In this document: positions 8,901 to 23,979 of the stretch, piece by piece
Layout: each line of letters starts with the position of its first letter
Position numbering within the stretch: the stretch's first letter is position 1
DNA from: Lentzea sp. NBRC 105346
Lineage (GTDB): Bacteria > Actinomycetota > Actinomycetes > Mycobacteriales > Pseudonocardiaceae
Reading direction: 5' to 3'
Assembly (NCBI RefSeq): GCF_030269605.1
Contig: NZ_BSTQ01000002.1
Span: forward strand, 124,001 to 188,000
Length of the DNA: 64,000 nucleotides
Position numbers and translations under genes: made by a program
Notes under the pieces: model-generated
Seen by the model: only the letters and a program-made list of their open reading frames with translations
What the model was told of the DNA's origin: nothing
Database searches by the model: none

Positions 8901-11900
8901 CACCCCAGCGCTCGTCACTTCCGGTTCCCCCGCCGCCGCACCGCAAACGACCCCACAGCCCGCAACTGTGCCGCCAGCCCGACTGGCCGAAGGAGCACCG
9001 GTGACGCTGCCCACCGCCCGCCTCGGCGCCGCACCCCTCGCCGCCACCACGACGTCGCCGACCATCGCGGCCCCGGCCGCATCACCGACGACCGCTGCGT
9101 CGCCGGCCGTCTCCGCACCGCCCGTCGCGTCGCCGGCCACCGCAGCACCTGGCGCGTCGCCGATCCTCGCCCCCGCCGCACCGCCGGCCGTGTCCCCCAC
9201 CGCCGCGCCGACGGCCCTCACCTCATCTTCCCCAGCCGACTCCGGCTGGCTCGCCGCCTACCAGGACCTGCAGCGCCAGACGGCCGAGGTACACGCCGCC
9301 TACCAGCAGGCGATGACCGAGACCCACCTCAGCTACCTGCGCGCCACCGAGGCGGCCCTGCGCAACCTCGCCGGCTCCGACCTCCCGCCCACGGGTCCCG
9401 TACTCCCGACAGCCGACTCCTTCCTCCCCGCCGCCCCGCCCGCGCTTCCTCTTTCGCGGAACGAACCGATCGCGGCACCGGTTCCCGCGCCGGCGGGTCA
9501 ACGGCCCGTTGACGAACCCGACTTCCCGACGGCCCTCGCAACCCCGCCTGCCACGCCGCCGCCACTCCCCCTGCCGACGGCGCCGCCCGCTCCGACGAAC
9601 GATCTCCGCACCACTCTCCTAGAGGTCGTCGCGGACAAGACCGGTTACCCGGCCGACCTGCTCACCCCGGACATGCAGCTGGAGACCGACCTCGGCATCG
9701 ACTCCATCAAGCGCGTCGAGATCCTCTCCGCGCTGCGCGAACAGGCCCCGCACCTGCCCGAGGTGGACGCCGCCGAACTCGGCAAACTCCAGACCCTCGG
9801 CCAGATCGCCGCCGCCTTCGGCACCACTTCGGCGCCCCCACCGGCACCCGACCTCACCACCACAGCAGCCTCGGCACCCGACCTCAACACCACCCTGCTC
9901 GCCGTGGTGGCCGACAAGACCGGCTACCCGGCCGACCTGCTCACCCCGGACATGCAGCTGGAGACCGACCTCGGCATCGACTCCATCAAGCGCGTCGAGA
10001 TCCTCTCCGCGCTGCGCGAACAGGCCCCGCACCTGCCCGAGGTGGACGCCGCCGACCTCGGCAAACTGCAGACCCTGGGCGAAATCGCCGCCGCCTTCGG
10101 CGCTACGCCCGCACCGGCAGCCAACGTCACTACCACCGCGGCCCCAGCCGCCCTCACCATCCCCGCCCCGACCACCCCGGACCTCAACACCATCCTGCTG
10201 GCGGTGGTCGCGGACAAGACCGGCTACCCGGCCGACCTGCTCACCCCGGACATGCAGCTGGAGACCGACCTCGGCATCGACTCCATCAAACGGGTCGAGA
10301 TCCTCTCCGCGCTGCGCGAACAGGCCCCGCACCTGCCCGAGGTGGACGCCGCCGACCTCGGCAAACTGCAGACCCTGGGCGAAATCGCCGCAGCCTTCGG
10401 CACCACCCAGGCGCCGGCACCAGCCGCATCGGACCCCACCACCACGATCCCGGCCGCACCCGACCCGACCACGCCGGACCTCAACACCATCCTGCTCGCG
10501 GTGGTCGCGGACAAGACCGGCTACCCGGCCGACCTGCTCACCCCGGACATGCAGCTGGAGACCGACCTGGGCATCGACTCCATCAAACGGGTCGAGATCC
10601 TCTCCGCGCTGCGCGAACAGGCCCCGCACCTCCCCGAAGTCAACGTGGCAGACCTGGGCAAACTCCACACGCTCGGCGAAATCGCCCAAGCCCTCGACAC
10701 ATCCCCGACAACCACACTGAGCCGACAGGTGGTCCGGATGGTGCCGGCCCAGGCCCCAGGCCTGAGCGTCGCCGGGCTCACCGGCCGCCTCGTCGTCACC
10801 GACGACGGCCACGGCACGGCCGAGCAGGTCGTCAGTCTCCTGGCGGACCTGGACGTCAAGGCCGAAGTGGTGACCGAAGTGCCGCAGGACGCCGACGGCG
10901 TCATCTTCCTCGGCGGCCTCAAGGACGGCGACGTCATCCACGAAGCGTTCGAAGCCGCGCGCAGGGCGGCCGGCAAGAAGCTGTTCGTCACCGTGCAGGA
11001 CACCGGCGGCGACTTCGGGTTGAGCGGCAGCGCGCCGGACCGGGTCCGCCACGGCGGCATCGCCGGGCTCGCCCGGTGCGCGGCGCGCGAGTGGCCGGAC
11101 ACCGCGGTGAAGGTGATCGACGTGCGACGCGACGAGCACACCGCGAAGCACATCGTCGACGAGTTGTGGCGCGGCGGCGACACGCTCGACGTCGGCATTC
11201 GCGACGGGGCGCGGTACACGGTCGCGACGGTCGAGGAGCCCGTCGGGGACACCGCACCGATCAGCGGCGTGATCGTCGCGACCGGCGGGGCGCGGGGCGT
11301 GACCGCGGAAGCGCTCATCGAGCTGAGCAAGCAGGACGTCAAGCTCGTCCTCATTGGACGGACGCCGCTGGAGCCGGACGAGTTCGCCCACATCACCGAC
11401 GAGAACGAGCTCAAGCGCGCGGTGATCACGGGCGGCGGCTCGCACGCCACGACGCAAAAGATCCTGGCGGCACGGGAGATCCGGCGCACGCTTGAACGGA
11501 TGCGGTGCGAGGTCCGTTATGAGGCGGTCGACGTCACGGACGCGACGGCGCTCAACGAGAGGCTCGACCGCGTCCGCGCGGAGTGGGGTCCGATCACGGG
11601 CATCGTGCACGGCGCGGGCATCCTCGCGGACCGGCGCATCACCGATCTGAGCGTCGAGGAGTTCGACCGCGTCATCGACACGAAGGTCAAGGGGCTCCAG
11701 GCGTTGCTCGACGCCACGCACGACGACCCCATCACGCACCTGTGCCTGTTCTCCAGCATCGCGGCGCGCGCGGGCAACGCCGGGCAGAGCGCGTACGCGA
11801 TCGCCAACGAGGTGCTCAACCAGGTCGCCGGCGCCGAACAGGCGAAGAACCCGGACCGCAAGGTCGTCTCCATCGCCTGGGGCGCCTGGGCGGGCGGCAT

Positions 11901-12756
11901 GGTCACGCCCAGCCTGGCGCAACACTTCCACAGCATCGGGGTTCCGTTGATTCCGCTCCGCGAAGGCGCCGAGCAGTTCGTGAAAGAGCTCACCGGCCAG
12001 GGACGTGCCGCGCAGGTCGTCATCGCACCGCACGGCACGGCCTCACTGACCGACGAGGTGCGCACGGTCAAGGCCGACGTCCGGCTGGAGCACTTCCCGG
12101 TTCTCGCCGACCACGTCATCGAGGGCACGCCGGTCGTGCCGATCGCGCTGGCCGTCGAGTGGTTCGCCGCGGCCACCGGGCACGACACGCTGCTCGACCT
12201 CACCGTGCTGCGCAGGATCACCGCCGAGGACGGCGTGATCACGTTGCGCGGCAAGGGGAACACGGTCGAGCTGAGCACGGGCGTGCCGCACTATCGCGCC
12301 GTGCTGGGCACGCCGTCGGACAAGTCGCGACAGTGGAATGCGAAGACTCCCAACGAGAAGACGTCCTACGACGGCTTCCCGTTGTTCCACGGCCCGCGGT
12401 TCCAGGCGATCACCGATCACGTCGTAACCAACAACGACGCGACGGCGAACGTTGTCGGGGCGCGGCGGCTCGGGTGGGATGGCGACCACTGGCGCACGGA
12501 CCCGGCGGCGGTCGACGCGTGCCTGCAGCTCGCTCTGTTGTGGGGCAAGGAGGTCTTCGGCGGCAACAGCCTGCCGATGGGCGTCCGCGAGTTCCGGCTG
12601 CACCGGCCGGGCCTGCTCGACGGCGGCGCGCGATGCGTGCTCAACGGCGGCGTCGTGCACGACGGCCGCGCCGAGTGCGACGTCGCCATCGTCGACGCCG
12701 ACGGCGAGGTCCGCGCCGAGCTGTTCGGCATCTCCATCGTCCGCCGGCCCCAGTGA
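5959..12756 (+). CDS. PfaA-like iterative PUFA synthase, KS-AT-ACPx4-KR-DH
   Basis: This 2265-residue megasynthase begins with a ketosynthase at about residues 1-450, with the complete Cys201/His336/His377 triad (DAACASS, HGTGT, IGHT). An acyltransferase at about 540-900 has active serine S644 in GHSFGE. An Ala/Pro linker follows, then four carrier domains with LGIDSIKR serines at 1249, 1342, 1442 and 1541. A ketoreductase has TGGARG at 1775 and the YAIAN tyrosine at 1946. A terminal PS-DH hot-dog domain has the dehydratase motif HVIEGTPVVP starting at H2052 and a later VDACLQ aspartate. The order matches PfaA of marine PUFA synthases. ATG at 5959 follows AGGAA at 5949-5953. The gene is coupled to the upstream pfaD-like gene and runs directly into the next synthase gene. 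Confidence 0.93.
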   Translation: MNSTVPVAVVGLGAFTPGASDVAGFWRTVLSGRDMITDVPASHWLISDYYDPDPSAPDKTYGRRGAFLSPVDFDPLSYGVPPKSVQATDTTQLLSLMVADAVLRDYSGEVDRDRTSVILGSAPLELLYNMASRLQRPVWLKSLREAGVAESLAVEVCDRIAAHYVPWQEASFPGMLSNVVAGRIANRFDLHGTNCTTDAACASSLAAVSGAVNELSLGVSDMVITGGVDTLNDILMYMCFSKTPALSPTGDCRPFSDSADGTMLGEGLVMFALKRLADAEAAGDRIYAVIRGIGTASDGKSTAIYAPLPSGQERALSRAYVSAGYGPDTVELVEAHGTGTVAGDAAEFAALRSVFSASGRSDTQWCALGSVKSQIGHTKAAAGAAGMLKAVLSLQHKVLPPTIKVDTPNPALDLESSPLYLNTAARPWVRSADHPRRASVSSFGFGGSNFHLALEEYTGPTPAYRSRSMPCELVLFSGTSVDSLVPSSFTGSLASIARSSQLSFDASAPCRLAIIATSVEDLSSKASQFASRRTSLPGVWYSSGPAAGPVAFLFPGQGSQYVGMGADVAMHFPSAGAVWDDAASLGLHNVVFPIPAFSESELAAQQDRLTATECAQPALALTSLSLLSVLDSLGLRASFAGGHSFGELVALHYAGALSVSSLLALARRRGELMRDAASTPGAMLAVTASRSSVESALSGVSDWWIANHNAPSQVIISGSLEAISSASSLLASFNPQRLNTATAFHSPIVSSASAPLLEFLSTMDVSACSLPVYGNADAAVYPSSADEIRSRVASHLATPVDFVAQIEAMYAAGARTFVEVGAGSTVSRLTSRILADQPHVAVSLDRKGRDGVTSLFDALGQLAVAGVAMDFAALWADYAPEPEVGAKPRMTLAISGANYDRPYPPVNGEAELPPPNPVATARADAAAFGLTAGLSGAAAGVSALATNPAGLDAASGIPAASGPAAGGPGLAATNSSRAAAATPALVTSGSPAAAPQTTPQPATVPPARLAEGAPVTLPTARLGAAPLAATTTSPTIAAPAASPTTAASPAVSAPPVASPATAAPGASPILAPAAPPAVSPTAAPTALTSSSPADSGWLAAYQDLQRQTAEVHAAYQQAMTETHLSYLRATEAALRNLAGSDLPPTGPVLPTADSFLPAAPPALPLSRNEPIAAPVPAPAGQRPVDEPDFPTALATPPATPPPLPLPTAPPAPTNDLRTTLLEVVADKTGYPADLLTPDMQLETDLGIDSIKRVEILSALREQAPHLPEVDAAELGKLQTLGQIAAAFGTTSAPPPAPDLTTTAASAPDLNTTLLAVVADKTGYPADLLTPDMQLETDLGIDSIKRVEILSALREQAPHLPEVDAADLGKLQTLGEIAAAFGATPAPAANVTTTAAPAALTIPAPTTPDLNTILLAVVADKTGYPADLLTPDMQLETDLGIDSIKRVEILSALREQAPHLPEVDAADLGKLQTLGEIAAAFGTTQAPAPAASDPTTTIPAAPDPTTPDLNTILLAVVADKTGYPADLLTPDMQLETDLGIDSIKRVEILSALREQAPHLPEVNVADLGKLHTLGEIAQALDTSPTTTLSRQVVRMVPAQAPGLSVAGLTGRLVVTDDGHGTAEQVVSLLADLDVKAEVVTEVPQDADGVIFLGGLKDGDVIHEAFEAARRAAGKKLFVTVQDTGGDFGLSGSAPDRVRHGGIAGLARCAAREWPDTAVKVIDVRRDEHTAKHIVDELWRGGDTLDVGIRDGARYTVATVEEPVGDTAPISGVIVATGGARGVTAEALIELSKQDVKLVLIGRTPLEPDEFAHITDENELKRAVITGGGSHATTQKILAAREIRRTLERMRCEVRYEAVDVTDATALNERLDRVRAEWGPITGIVHGAGILADRRITDLSVEEFDRVIDTKVKGLQALLDATHDDPITHLCLFSSIAARAGNAGQSAYAIANEVLNQVAGAEQAKNPDRKVVSIAWGAWAGGMVTPSLAQHFHSIGVPLIPLREGAEQFVKELTGQGRAAQVVIAPHGTASLTDEVRTVKADVRLEHFPVLADHVIEGTPVVPIALAVEWFAAATGHDTLLDLTVLRRITAEDGVITLRGKGNTVELSTGVPHYRAVLGTPSDKSRQWNAKTPNEKTSYDGFPLFHGPRFQAITDHVVTNNDATANVVGARRLGWDGDHWRTDPAAVDACLQLALLWGKEVFGGNSLPMGVREFRLHRPGLLDGGARCVLNGGVVHDGRAECDVAIVDADGEVRAELFGISIVRRPQ
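9601..10700 (+). repeat. Four tandem, nearly identical ACP-coding repeats
   Basis: About 225 bp encoding a carrier domain is repeated four times. The phosphopantetheine serine codons lie at 9703, 9982, 10282 and 10579, so the periods are 279, 300 and 297 bp. Long runs are identical even at third positions, and only the Ala/Pro/Thr linkers differ. Tandem ACPs are a hallmark of PUFA synthases; the DNA-level identity suggests recent duplication or gene conversion. Confidence 0.9.
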
Positions 12757-19914
<7,158 letters not shown>

Positions 19915-20069
19915 CGGTTCAAAAGAGGGACGACGACAGTTCTTTCGGTTACTCATAGGGCAATACATTCGGGATGCGATCTGCGACACACCGGATCGGC
20001 CCAATCTGACCGATCAGTCGTTCCACCAGGCGGTCCATTGCTGGCAGGAACCGACAAGGCGTTGGGTAA

Positions 20070-20088
20070 AACCGACGCTTCGTCGGTT
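20070..20088 (+). terminator. Short hairpin downstream of the synthase operon
   Basis: Eight-base arms AACCGACG and CGTCGGTT around a CTT loop lie 155 bp after the PfaC-like stop. There is no clear U-run after it, so the terminator role is tentative. Confidence 0.4.
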
Positions 20089-20127
20089 CCGCCTATTTCC
20101 CGGACGTGCACATATCAAACCTTCCAA

Positions 20128-20150
20128 TTGAGACACGAACCTATTGAGAC
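20128..20150 (+). repeat. Two TTGAGAC elements downstream of the synthase genes
   Basis: TTGAGAC occurs at 20128-20134 and 20144-20150, 16 bp apart, each preceded by A. They are the same sequence and orientation as the three upstream of the pfaD-like gene, 16 kb away. They may be binding sites in the promoter of the small gene at 20333. Confidence 0.5.
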
Positions 20151-20332
20151 GAATTGCTCCGGCGATTGACCGCCCCGCCCGGCGTCAGGCAACATCATTG
20201 CGCTGGACCGATGCGGCCGACCGCTGCCCGTTCCGCCGACAATGGTGTGTTTCACGTAGTGGAGAGAGAATTCCGCCTTTGTCCTCACCAGCCGCAGCGG
20301 TCCACCTGGTGCAGCACGATCGGGAGGCAACC

Positions 20333-20620
20333 GTGGACCAGGCCCTGGACGCCCTGCGTGACCGCCTGGCGGAGATCGTGGCGTCGCCGCCGGAGAACAC
20401 CGAGGACCTGGTGGAGACCCTGGCCACGCTCGCCAAGCTGTCGAACCAGTGGTCCGAAGCGATCCAAGCCCTGCGCGCCCCCACCAGACGCCTCGTCGGC
20501 CCCGCGGCCGCCGCGTCGGTGAGCGTCGCCGCGCGCCGCGCCGAAGAGTCGTTCATCGAGCTCGAAATCACTCTCGGTGACGCGTTGGCCGCACAGCCAC
20601 GCGTGATCCGCCAGCCCTGA
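20333..20620 (+). CDS. Small hypothetical protein at the end of the lipid cluster
   Basis: The protein has 95 residues and I do not recognise the family. I chose GTG at 20333 because GGGAGG lies five bases upstream; the open frame continues back to 20144, but those residues look non-coding. The sequence is mostly helical, acidic at the start (VDQALDALRDRLAEIVAS) and Ala-rich in the middle, without a signal peptide, membrane segment or cysteines. The upstream TTGAGAC pair suggests co-regulation with the synthase genes, but a functional link is inferred only from position. Confidence 0.6.
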   Translation: MDQALDALRDRLAEIVASPPENTEDLVETLATLAKLSNQWSEAIQALRAPTRRLVGPAAAASVSVAARRAEESFIELEITLGDALAAQPRVIRQP

Positions 20621-20911
20621 GCAGGCCTCTGCACTCTGCGTAGTGCTTTCCCGATCGATCCTGTCCCTAGACACACCCGATCGGAGGTTCCCGGACGTCC
20701 TCCGGCTGGCGGATGATGCGCCCGATCAAGGTCGTCGAGATGGGGTGGAGGTGGCGACGTTGCGTGGGCACACCCCCGCTCACAGTCACCCTCCGTGACG
20801 GTACATGATCGCGTATCCATCGCTGCCGACTCACCGGGCGCGAGCGGGCCTCCCGTGGTCTAATCGCCGCCACGTGAGGGTCGGCCGTAAACAGTTTGGA
20901 CTCGATCTCGA
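20621..20911. other. Intergenic region before the LytR-type regulator
   Basis: About 290 bp separate the small hypothetical gene from the response regulator. I see no gene, strong hairpin or repeat. It presumably carries the promoter of the LytR/symporter/LytS operon. Confidence 0.4.
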
Positions 20912-21826
20912 ATGACCTCAGGTCTGCCCTGCCCCGTGTGCGAGGGGCCAGATCGACGTGGCAGCCTCGAGCGCTCCCTGCGGGTGCTCGCAGTTGACGA
21001 CGAGGCACCCGCGTTGGAAGACCTCGTGTACCTGTTGCGCTCCGACCCGCGCATCGCCCACGTGGAAGCCGTGACCGACGCGACCAAGGCCCTGCGCGTG
21101 CTGCACCGCGCGATGGACGCCGGCCAGCCGCTCGACGCGGTCTTCCTGGACATCCGCATGCCCGGACTCGACGGCCTGGACCTGGCGCGCGTGCTCTCCC
21201 GGTTCGCGCAGCCGCCGCCCGTCGTGTTCGTGACCGCCCACCAGCAGCCCGCGGTCGAGGCGTTCGAGCTCAAGGCGCTCGACTACCTCCTCAAGCCCGT
21301 GCGGGCCGAGCGGCTCGCCGAGTCGGTGCACCGCATCGTGCACGAGGTGTGGGACAGCAAGGCCCCGGCCGAGTCGGCGCCCGCCGCGCAGCAGCAACAG
21401 CAGGGCGCGCCGCCCGAGGTCGGCGACGAGGTCATCCCGGTCGAGCTCGGCGGCGTCACGCGGTTCATCCGGCTCGCCGACATCCGGTACGTCGAGGCGC
21501 ACGGCGACTACGCCCGGCTGCACACGGCGACCGGTAGCGGCCTGGTACGCGCCGCGCTCAACGGGCTCGAAGAGCGTTGGCGCTCCGCGGGTTTCGTCCG
21601 GATCCACCGCAGCCACCTGGTCTCGCTCGGGCACATCGACGAGCTGCGCCTGGAGGACGGCCACCTGAGCGTCACGATCGGCGGCGCCGTGCTGCCGGTG
21701 AGCCGCAGGCACGCCCGGCACCTGCGTCAGCTGCTCGTGCGCCGGGCCCGGCCGATCGTGCCGCCCGCCGGTCAGGGCCAGAGCGTGCCCACAGCGCCGC
21801 AGCCCCGGAACGGACTCGGTTCGTGA
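20912..21826 (+). CDS. LytR/AlgR-family response regulator
   Basis: The protein has 304 residues. The N-terminal receiver domain starts at LRVLAVDDEAP (about residue 24) and has phospho-acceptor D80 in VFLDIRMPG, with the conserved lysine in LLKPV. After a Gln-rich linker comes a LytTR DNA-binding domain (about 175-280; IRYVEAHGDYARLHT, then FVRIHRSHLVS). LytTR regulators act with LytS-type kinases, and one is encoded two genes downstream in the same operon. The stop overlaps the next gene's start by four bases (GTGA). The first 20 residues look non-conserved, so the true start may be a little later. Confidence 0.9.
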   Translation: MTSGLPCPVCEGPDRRGSLERSLRVLAVDDEAPALEDLVYLLRSDPRIAHVEAVTDATKALRVLHRAMDAGQPLDAVFLDIRMPGLDGLDLARVLSRFAQPPPVVFVTAHQQPAVEAFELKALDYLLKPVRAERLAESVHRIVHEVWDSKAPAESAPAAQQQQQGAPPEVGDEVIPVELGGVTRFIRLADIRYVEAHGDYARLHTATGSGLVRAALNGLEERWRSAGFVRIHRSHLVSLGHIDELRLEDGHLSVTIGGAVLPVSRRHARHLRQLLVRRARPIVPPAGQGQSVPTAPQPRNGLGS

Positions 21827-22245
21827 CGAACCCGCCGTCGTCGCCGAACAGACCGGCCGAGAACAGACCAGTCCAGAGCAAACCGGTTCAGCGCGTGACG
21901 GTGACGAGTCCCCGCACCCGTGCGCCTCGCGCGCGCCGCCCGTACTCGGGCACGCGGGAGATCAACGAGCAGAGCGAGCTCGGCGCGGTGTACATGCGCA
22001 CGCTGATCCGCGCGCAGCGCCGGCTCGGTCTGTTCGTCTGTCTCATCGCGTGCGGCAGCCTGATGACGCTGCCGTTGCTGTTCACGTTCACCGACGTCGG
22101 CCGGGTCAAGGTGATGGGGCTCGGCCTGCCGTGGTTCCTGCTGTGCGTCCTCGTCTTCCCGATGCTGCTGCTCGCGGGCTGGTTCTACGTGCGGCAGGCC
22201 GAGCGCAGTGAACGCGAGTTCGCGGAGCTGGTCGAACGTCCATGA
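21823..22245 (+). CDS. DUF485 membrane protein, partner of an acetate-type symporter
   Basis: The protein has 140 residues and starts at the GTG overlapping the regulator's stop. A Pro/Arg-rich N-terminal 45 residues precede two membrane segments (LGLFVCLIACGSLMTLPLLF and GLPWFLLCVLVFPMLLLAGW). This is the DUF485 (YjcH-like) pattern, which is found next to ActP-type sodium:solute symporters. The gene ends with ATGA shared with the symporter start, so translation is coupled. Confidence 0.85.
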   Translation: MTNPPSSPNRPAENRPVQSKPVQRVTVTSPRTRAPRARRPYSGTREINEQSELGAVYMRTLIRAQRRLGLFVCLIACGSLMTLPLLFTFTDVGRVKVMGLGLPWFLLCVLVFPMLLLAGWFYVRQAERSEREFAELVERP

Positions 22246-23969
22246 CGCACACCTCCGCGATCGTCGCCGTGATCACCGTCGCGCTGGGCACGATCCTGGT
22301 CGGGACCTACGGCCTGCGGGTCTCCCGGACCACTTCGGACTTCTATGTCGCGTCGCGGACGGTGTCGCCGTGGTGGAACGCCTCGGCGATCGGCGGTGAG
22401 TACCTGTCGGCGGCGTCGTTCGTCGGCATCGCGGGCCTGATCTTCGCCTACGGGCCGGACATGCTGTGGTTCCCGGTCGGCTACACGGCCGGGTATCTGG
22501 TGCTGCTGACGATGGTCGCGGCGCCGCTGCGCCGGTCCGGCGCCTACACGCTGCCGGACTTCGCCGAGGCGCGGTTCCGTTCACGTGTCGTACGCGCGGT
22601 GGCGAGCGTGCTGGCGCTGATGATCGGCTGGCTGTACCTGTTGCCGCAGTTCGAGGGCGCGGGCCTGACACTGCACACGGTCACGGGCGCGCCGGACTGG
22701 GTGGGCGCGCTGATCGTGGCGGTGGTCGTCACGGTGAACGTGATCTCCGGCGGGATGCGCAGCATCACGTTCGTGCAGGCGTTCCAGTACTGGCTCAAGC
22801 TGACCGCGATCACCGTGCCGATCGTCTTCCTGATCGGCGCGTGGCAGTCGCAGGGCGCGGAGAGCCTGACGAAGCCGGAGTTCCCCGTGTTCCGCGAGGA
22901 CACCACGGTGACGTTCCCGAAGACGACCGGCGTGCACGCCGAGAAACCGGTCTTCATCAACGGTTCCGGGGTCGTCGACGGGCTGCGGATCGAGAACGCG
23001 GGGCACTTCCTGACCACGGGCGACCACGTGATCGGGGAGAACTCGCGGTTCGAGTTCCCCGCGGGCGCCGTCGTGCCGCACGTGCACGGCACGGGCCACA
23101 ACACCAACGAGTCGTGGTCACTGCCGCTGTCGAGCAACTCGCCGTTCCCGCTCTACGCGGCCTACTCGCTGATCATCGCGACGTTCCTCGGCACCATGGG
23201 GCTGCCGCACGTCATCGTTCGCTTCTACACCAACCCGAACGGCCACGCGGCACGCCGCACGACGCTGATCGTGCTGGGGCTGCTGAGCGTCTTCTACCTC
23301 ATGCCGCCGATGTACGGCGCGCTCGGCCGGCTCTACACCCCCGAGCTGCTGATGACCGGGCAGACCGACGCGGTGGTCCTGGTGTTGCCCAGCAAGATGA
23401 TCGCCGGTTTCGGCGGCGAACTGCTGGGCGCGCTGGTCGCGGGTGGCGCGTTCGCGGCGTTCCTGTCGACGTCGTCCGGGCTGATGGTGTCGCTCGCGGG
23501 CGTGCTGTCGCAGGACGTGCTGCGGCTCGGCGGCGTGCGCGGCTTCCGGGTGTCCACCGTGCTCGCCGGGCTCGTGCCGCTGTCGATGACGTTCCTGTCG
23601 ACCGGGATGCCGGTGGCGGACATGGTGGGCCTGGCGTTCGCGGTGGCGGCGTCGTCGCTGTGCCCGTTGCTGCTGCTGGGAATCTGGAGCAGTCGCATCA
23701 CGACGGTCGGGGCCGTCGCGGGGATGCTCGCGGGTGGTCTGCCCGCGTTGACGGCCGGGCTGGTGACCATGTTCACCGAGACCGGCAACGCGTGGTACCA
23801 GGTCCTGCTGTCGCGCCCGGCGGCGTGGACCGTACCGCTCGGTTTCACCGTCATGTACGTCGTCTCGCTGCTGACCCCGCGCAGGGTGCCCGCCGGCGTG
23901 AACCGTGCGATGGTCAAGCTCCACGCCCCGGAGAACCTCGGACTCGAGGCGGGCGAGGACCGGAGTTGA
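22242..23969 (+). CDS. Sodium:solute symporter, cation-acetate (ActP-like) type
   Basis: This 575-residue polytopic membrane protein of the SSS family has about 12-13 hydrophobic segments beginning at residue 5. Typical stretches are SDFYVASRTVSPWWNASAIG with GGEYLSAASFVGIAG near the N-terminus and MGLPHVIVRFYTNPNG in the middle. ActP-type members import acetate or other short carboxylates with sodium. An extra loop of about 90 residues between segments 6 and 7 (PVFREDTTVTF to NTNESW) is long for the family and faces outside by prediction. It is placed between its DUF485 partner and a LytS kinase, which suggests carboxylate sensing controls uptake. Confidence 0.88.
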   Translation: MTHTSAIVAVITVALGTILVGTYGLRVSRTTSDFYVASRTVSPWWNASAIGGEYLSAASFVGIAGLIFAYGPDMLWFPVGYTAGYLVLLTMVAAPLRRSGAYTLPDFAEARFRSRVVRAVASVLALMIGWLYLLPQFEGAGLTLHTVTGAPDWVGALIVAVVVTVNVISGGMRSITFVQAFQYWLKLTAITVPIVFLIGAWQSQGAESLTKPEFPVFREDTTVTFPKTTGVHAEKPVFINGSGVVDGLRIENAGHFLTTGDHVIGENSRFEFPAGAVVPHVHGTGHNTNESWSLPLSSNSPFPLYAAYSLIIATFLGTMGLPHVIVRFYTNPNGHAARRTTLIVLGLLSVFYLMPPMYGALGRLYTPELLMTGQTDAVVLVLPSKMIAGFGGELLGALVAGGAFAAFLSTSSGLMVSLAGVLSQDVLRLGGVRGFRVSTVLAGLVPLSMTFLSTGMPVADMVGLAFAVAASSLCPLLLLGIWSSRITTVGAVAGMLAGGLPALTAGLVTMFTETGNAWYQVLLSRPAAWTVPLGFTVMYVVSLLTPRRVPAGVNRAMVKLHAPENLGLEAGEDRS

Positions 23970-23979
23970 GGTGTCAGCA

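Larger units (their letters stand above)
19915..20332. promoter_or_regulatory. Non-coding segment after the synthase operon, with two TTGAGAC elements
   Basis: These 418 bp hold no convincing gene until the GTG at 20333. The segment is A/T-richer than the genes around it. It contains a short terminator-like hairpin at 20070-20088 and two ATTGAGAC elements at 20127-20134 and 20143-20150, the same element as in the divergent control region. It may hold the promoter of the small gene that follows, under the same regulator as the cluster. Confidence 0.5.

Noticed and set aside
20144-20332. N-terminal extension of the small gene at 20333
   Set aside because: The extra 63 residues are Arg-rich with no pattern, and a clear ribosome site stands before GTG 20333.
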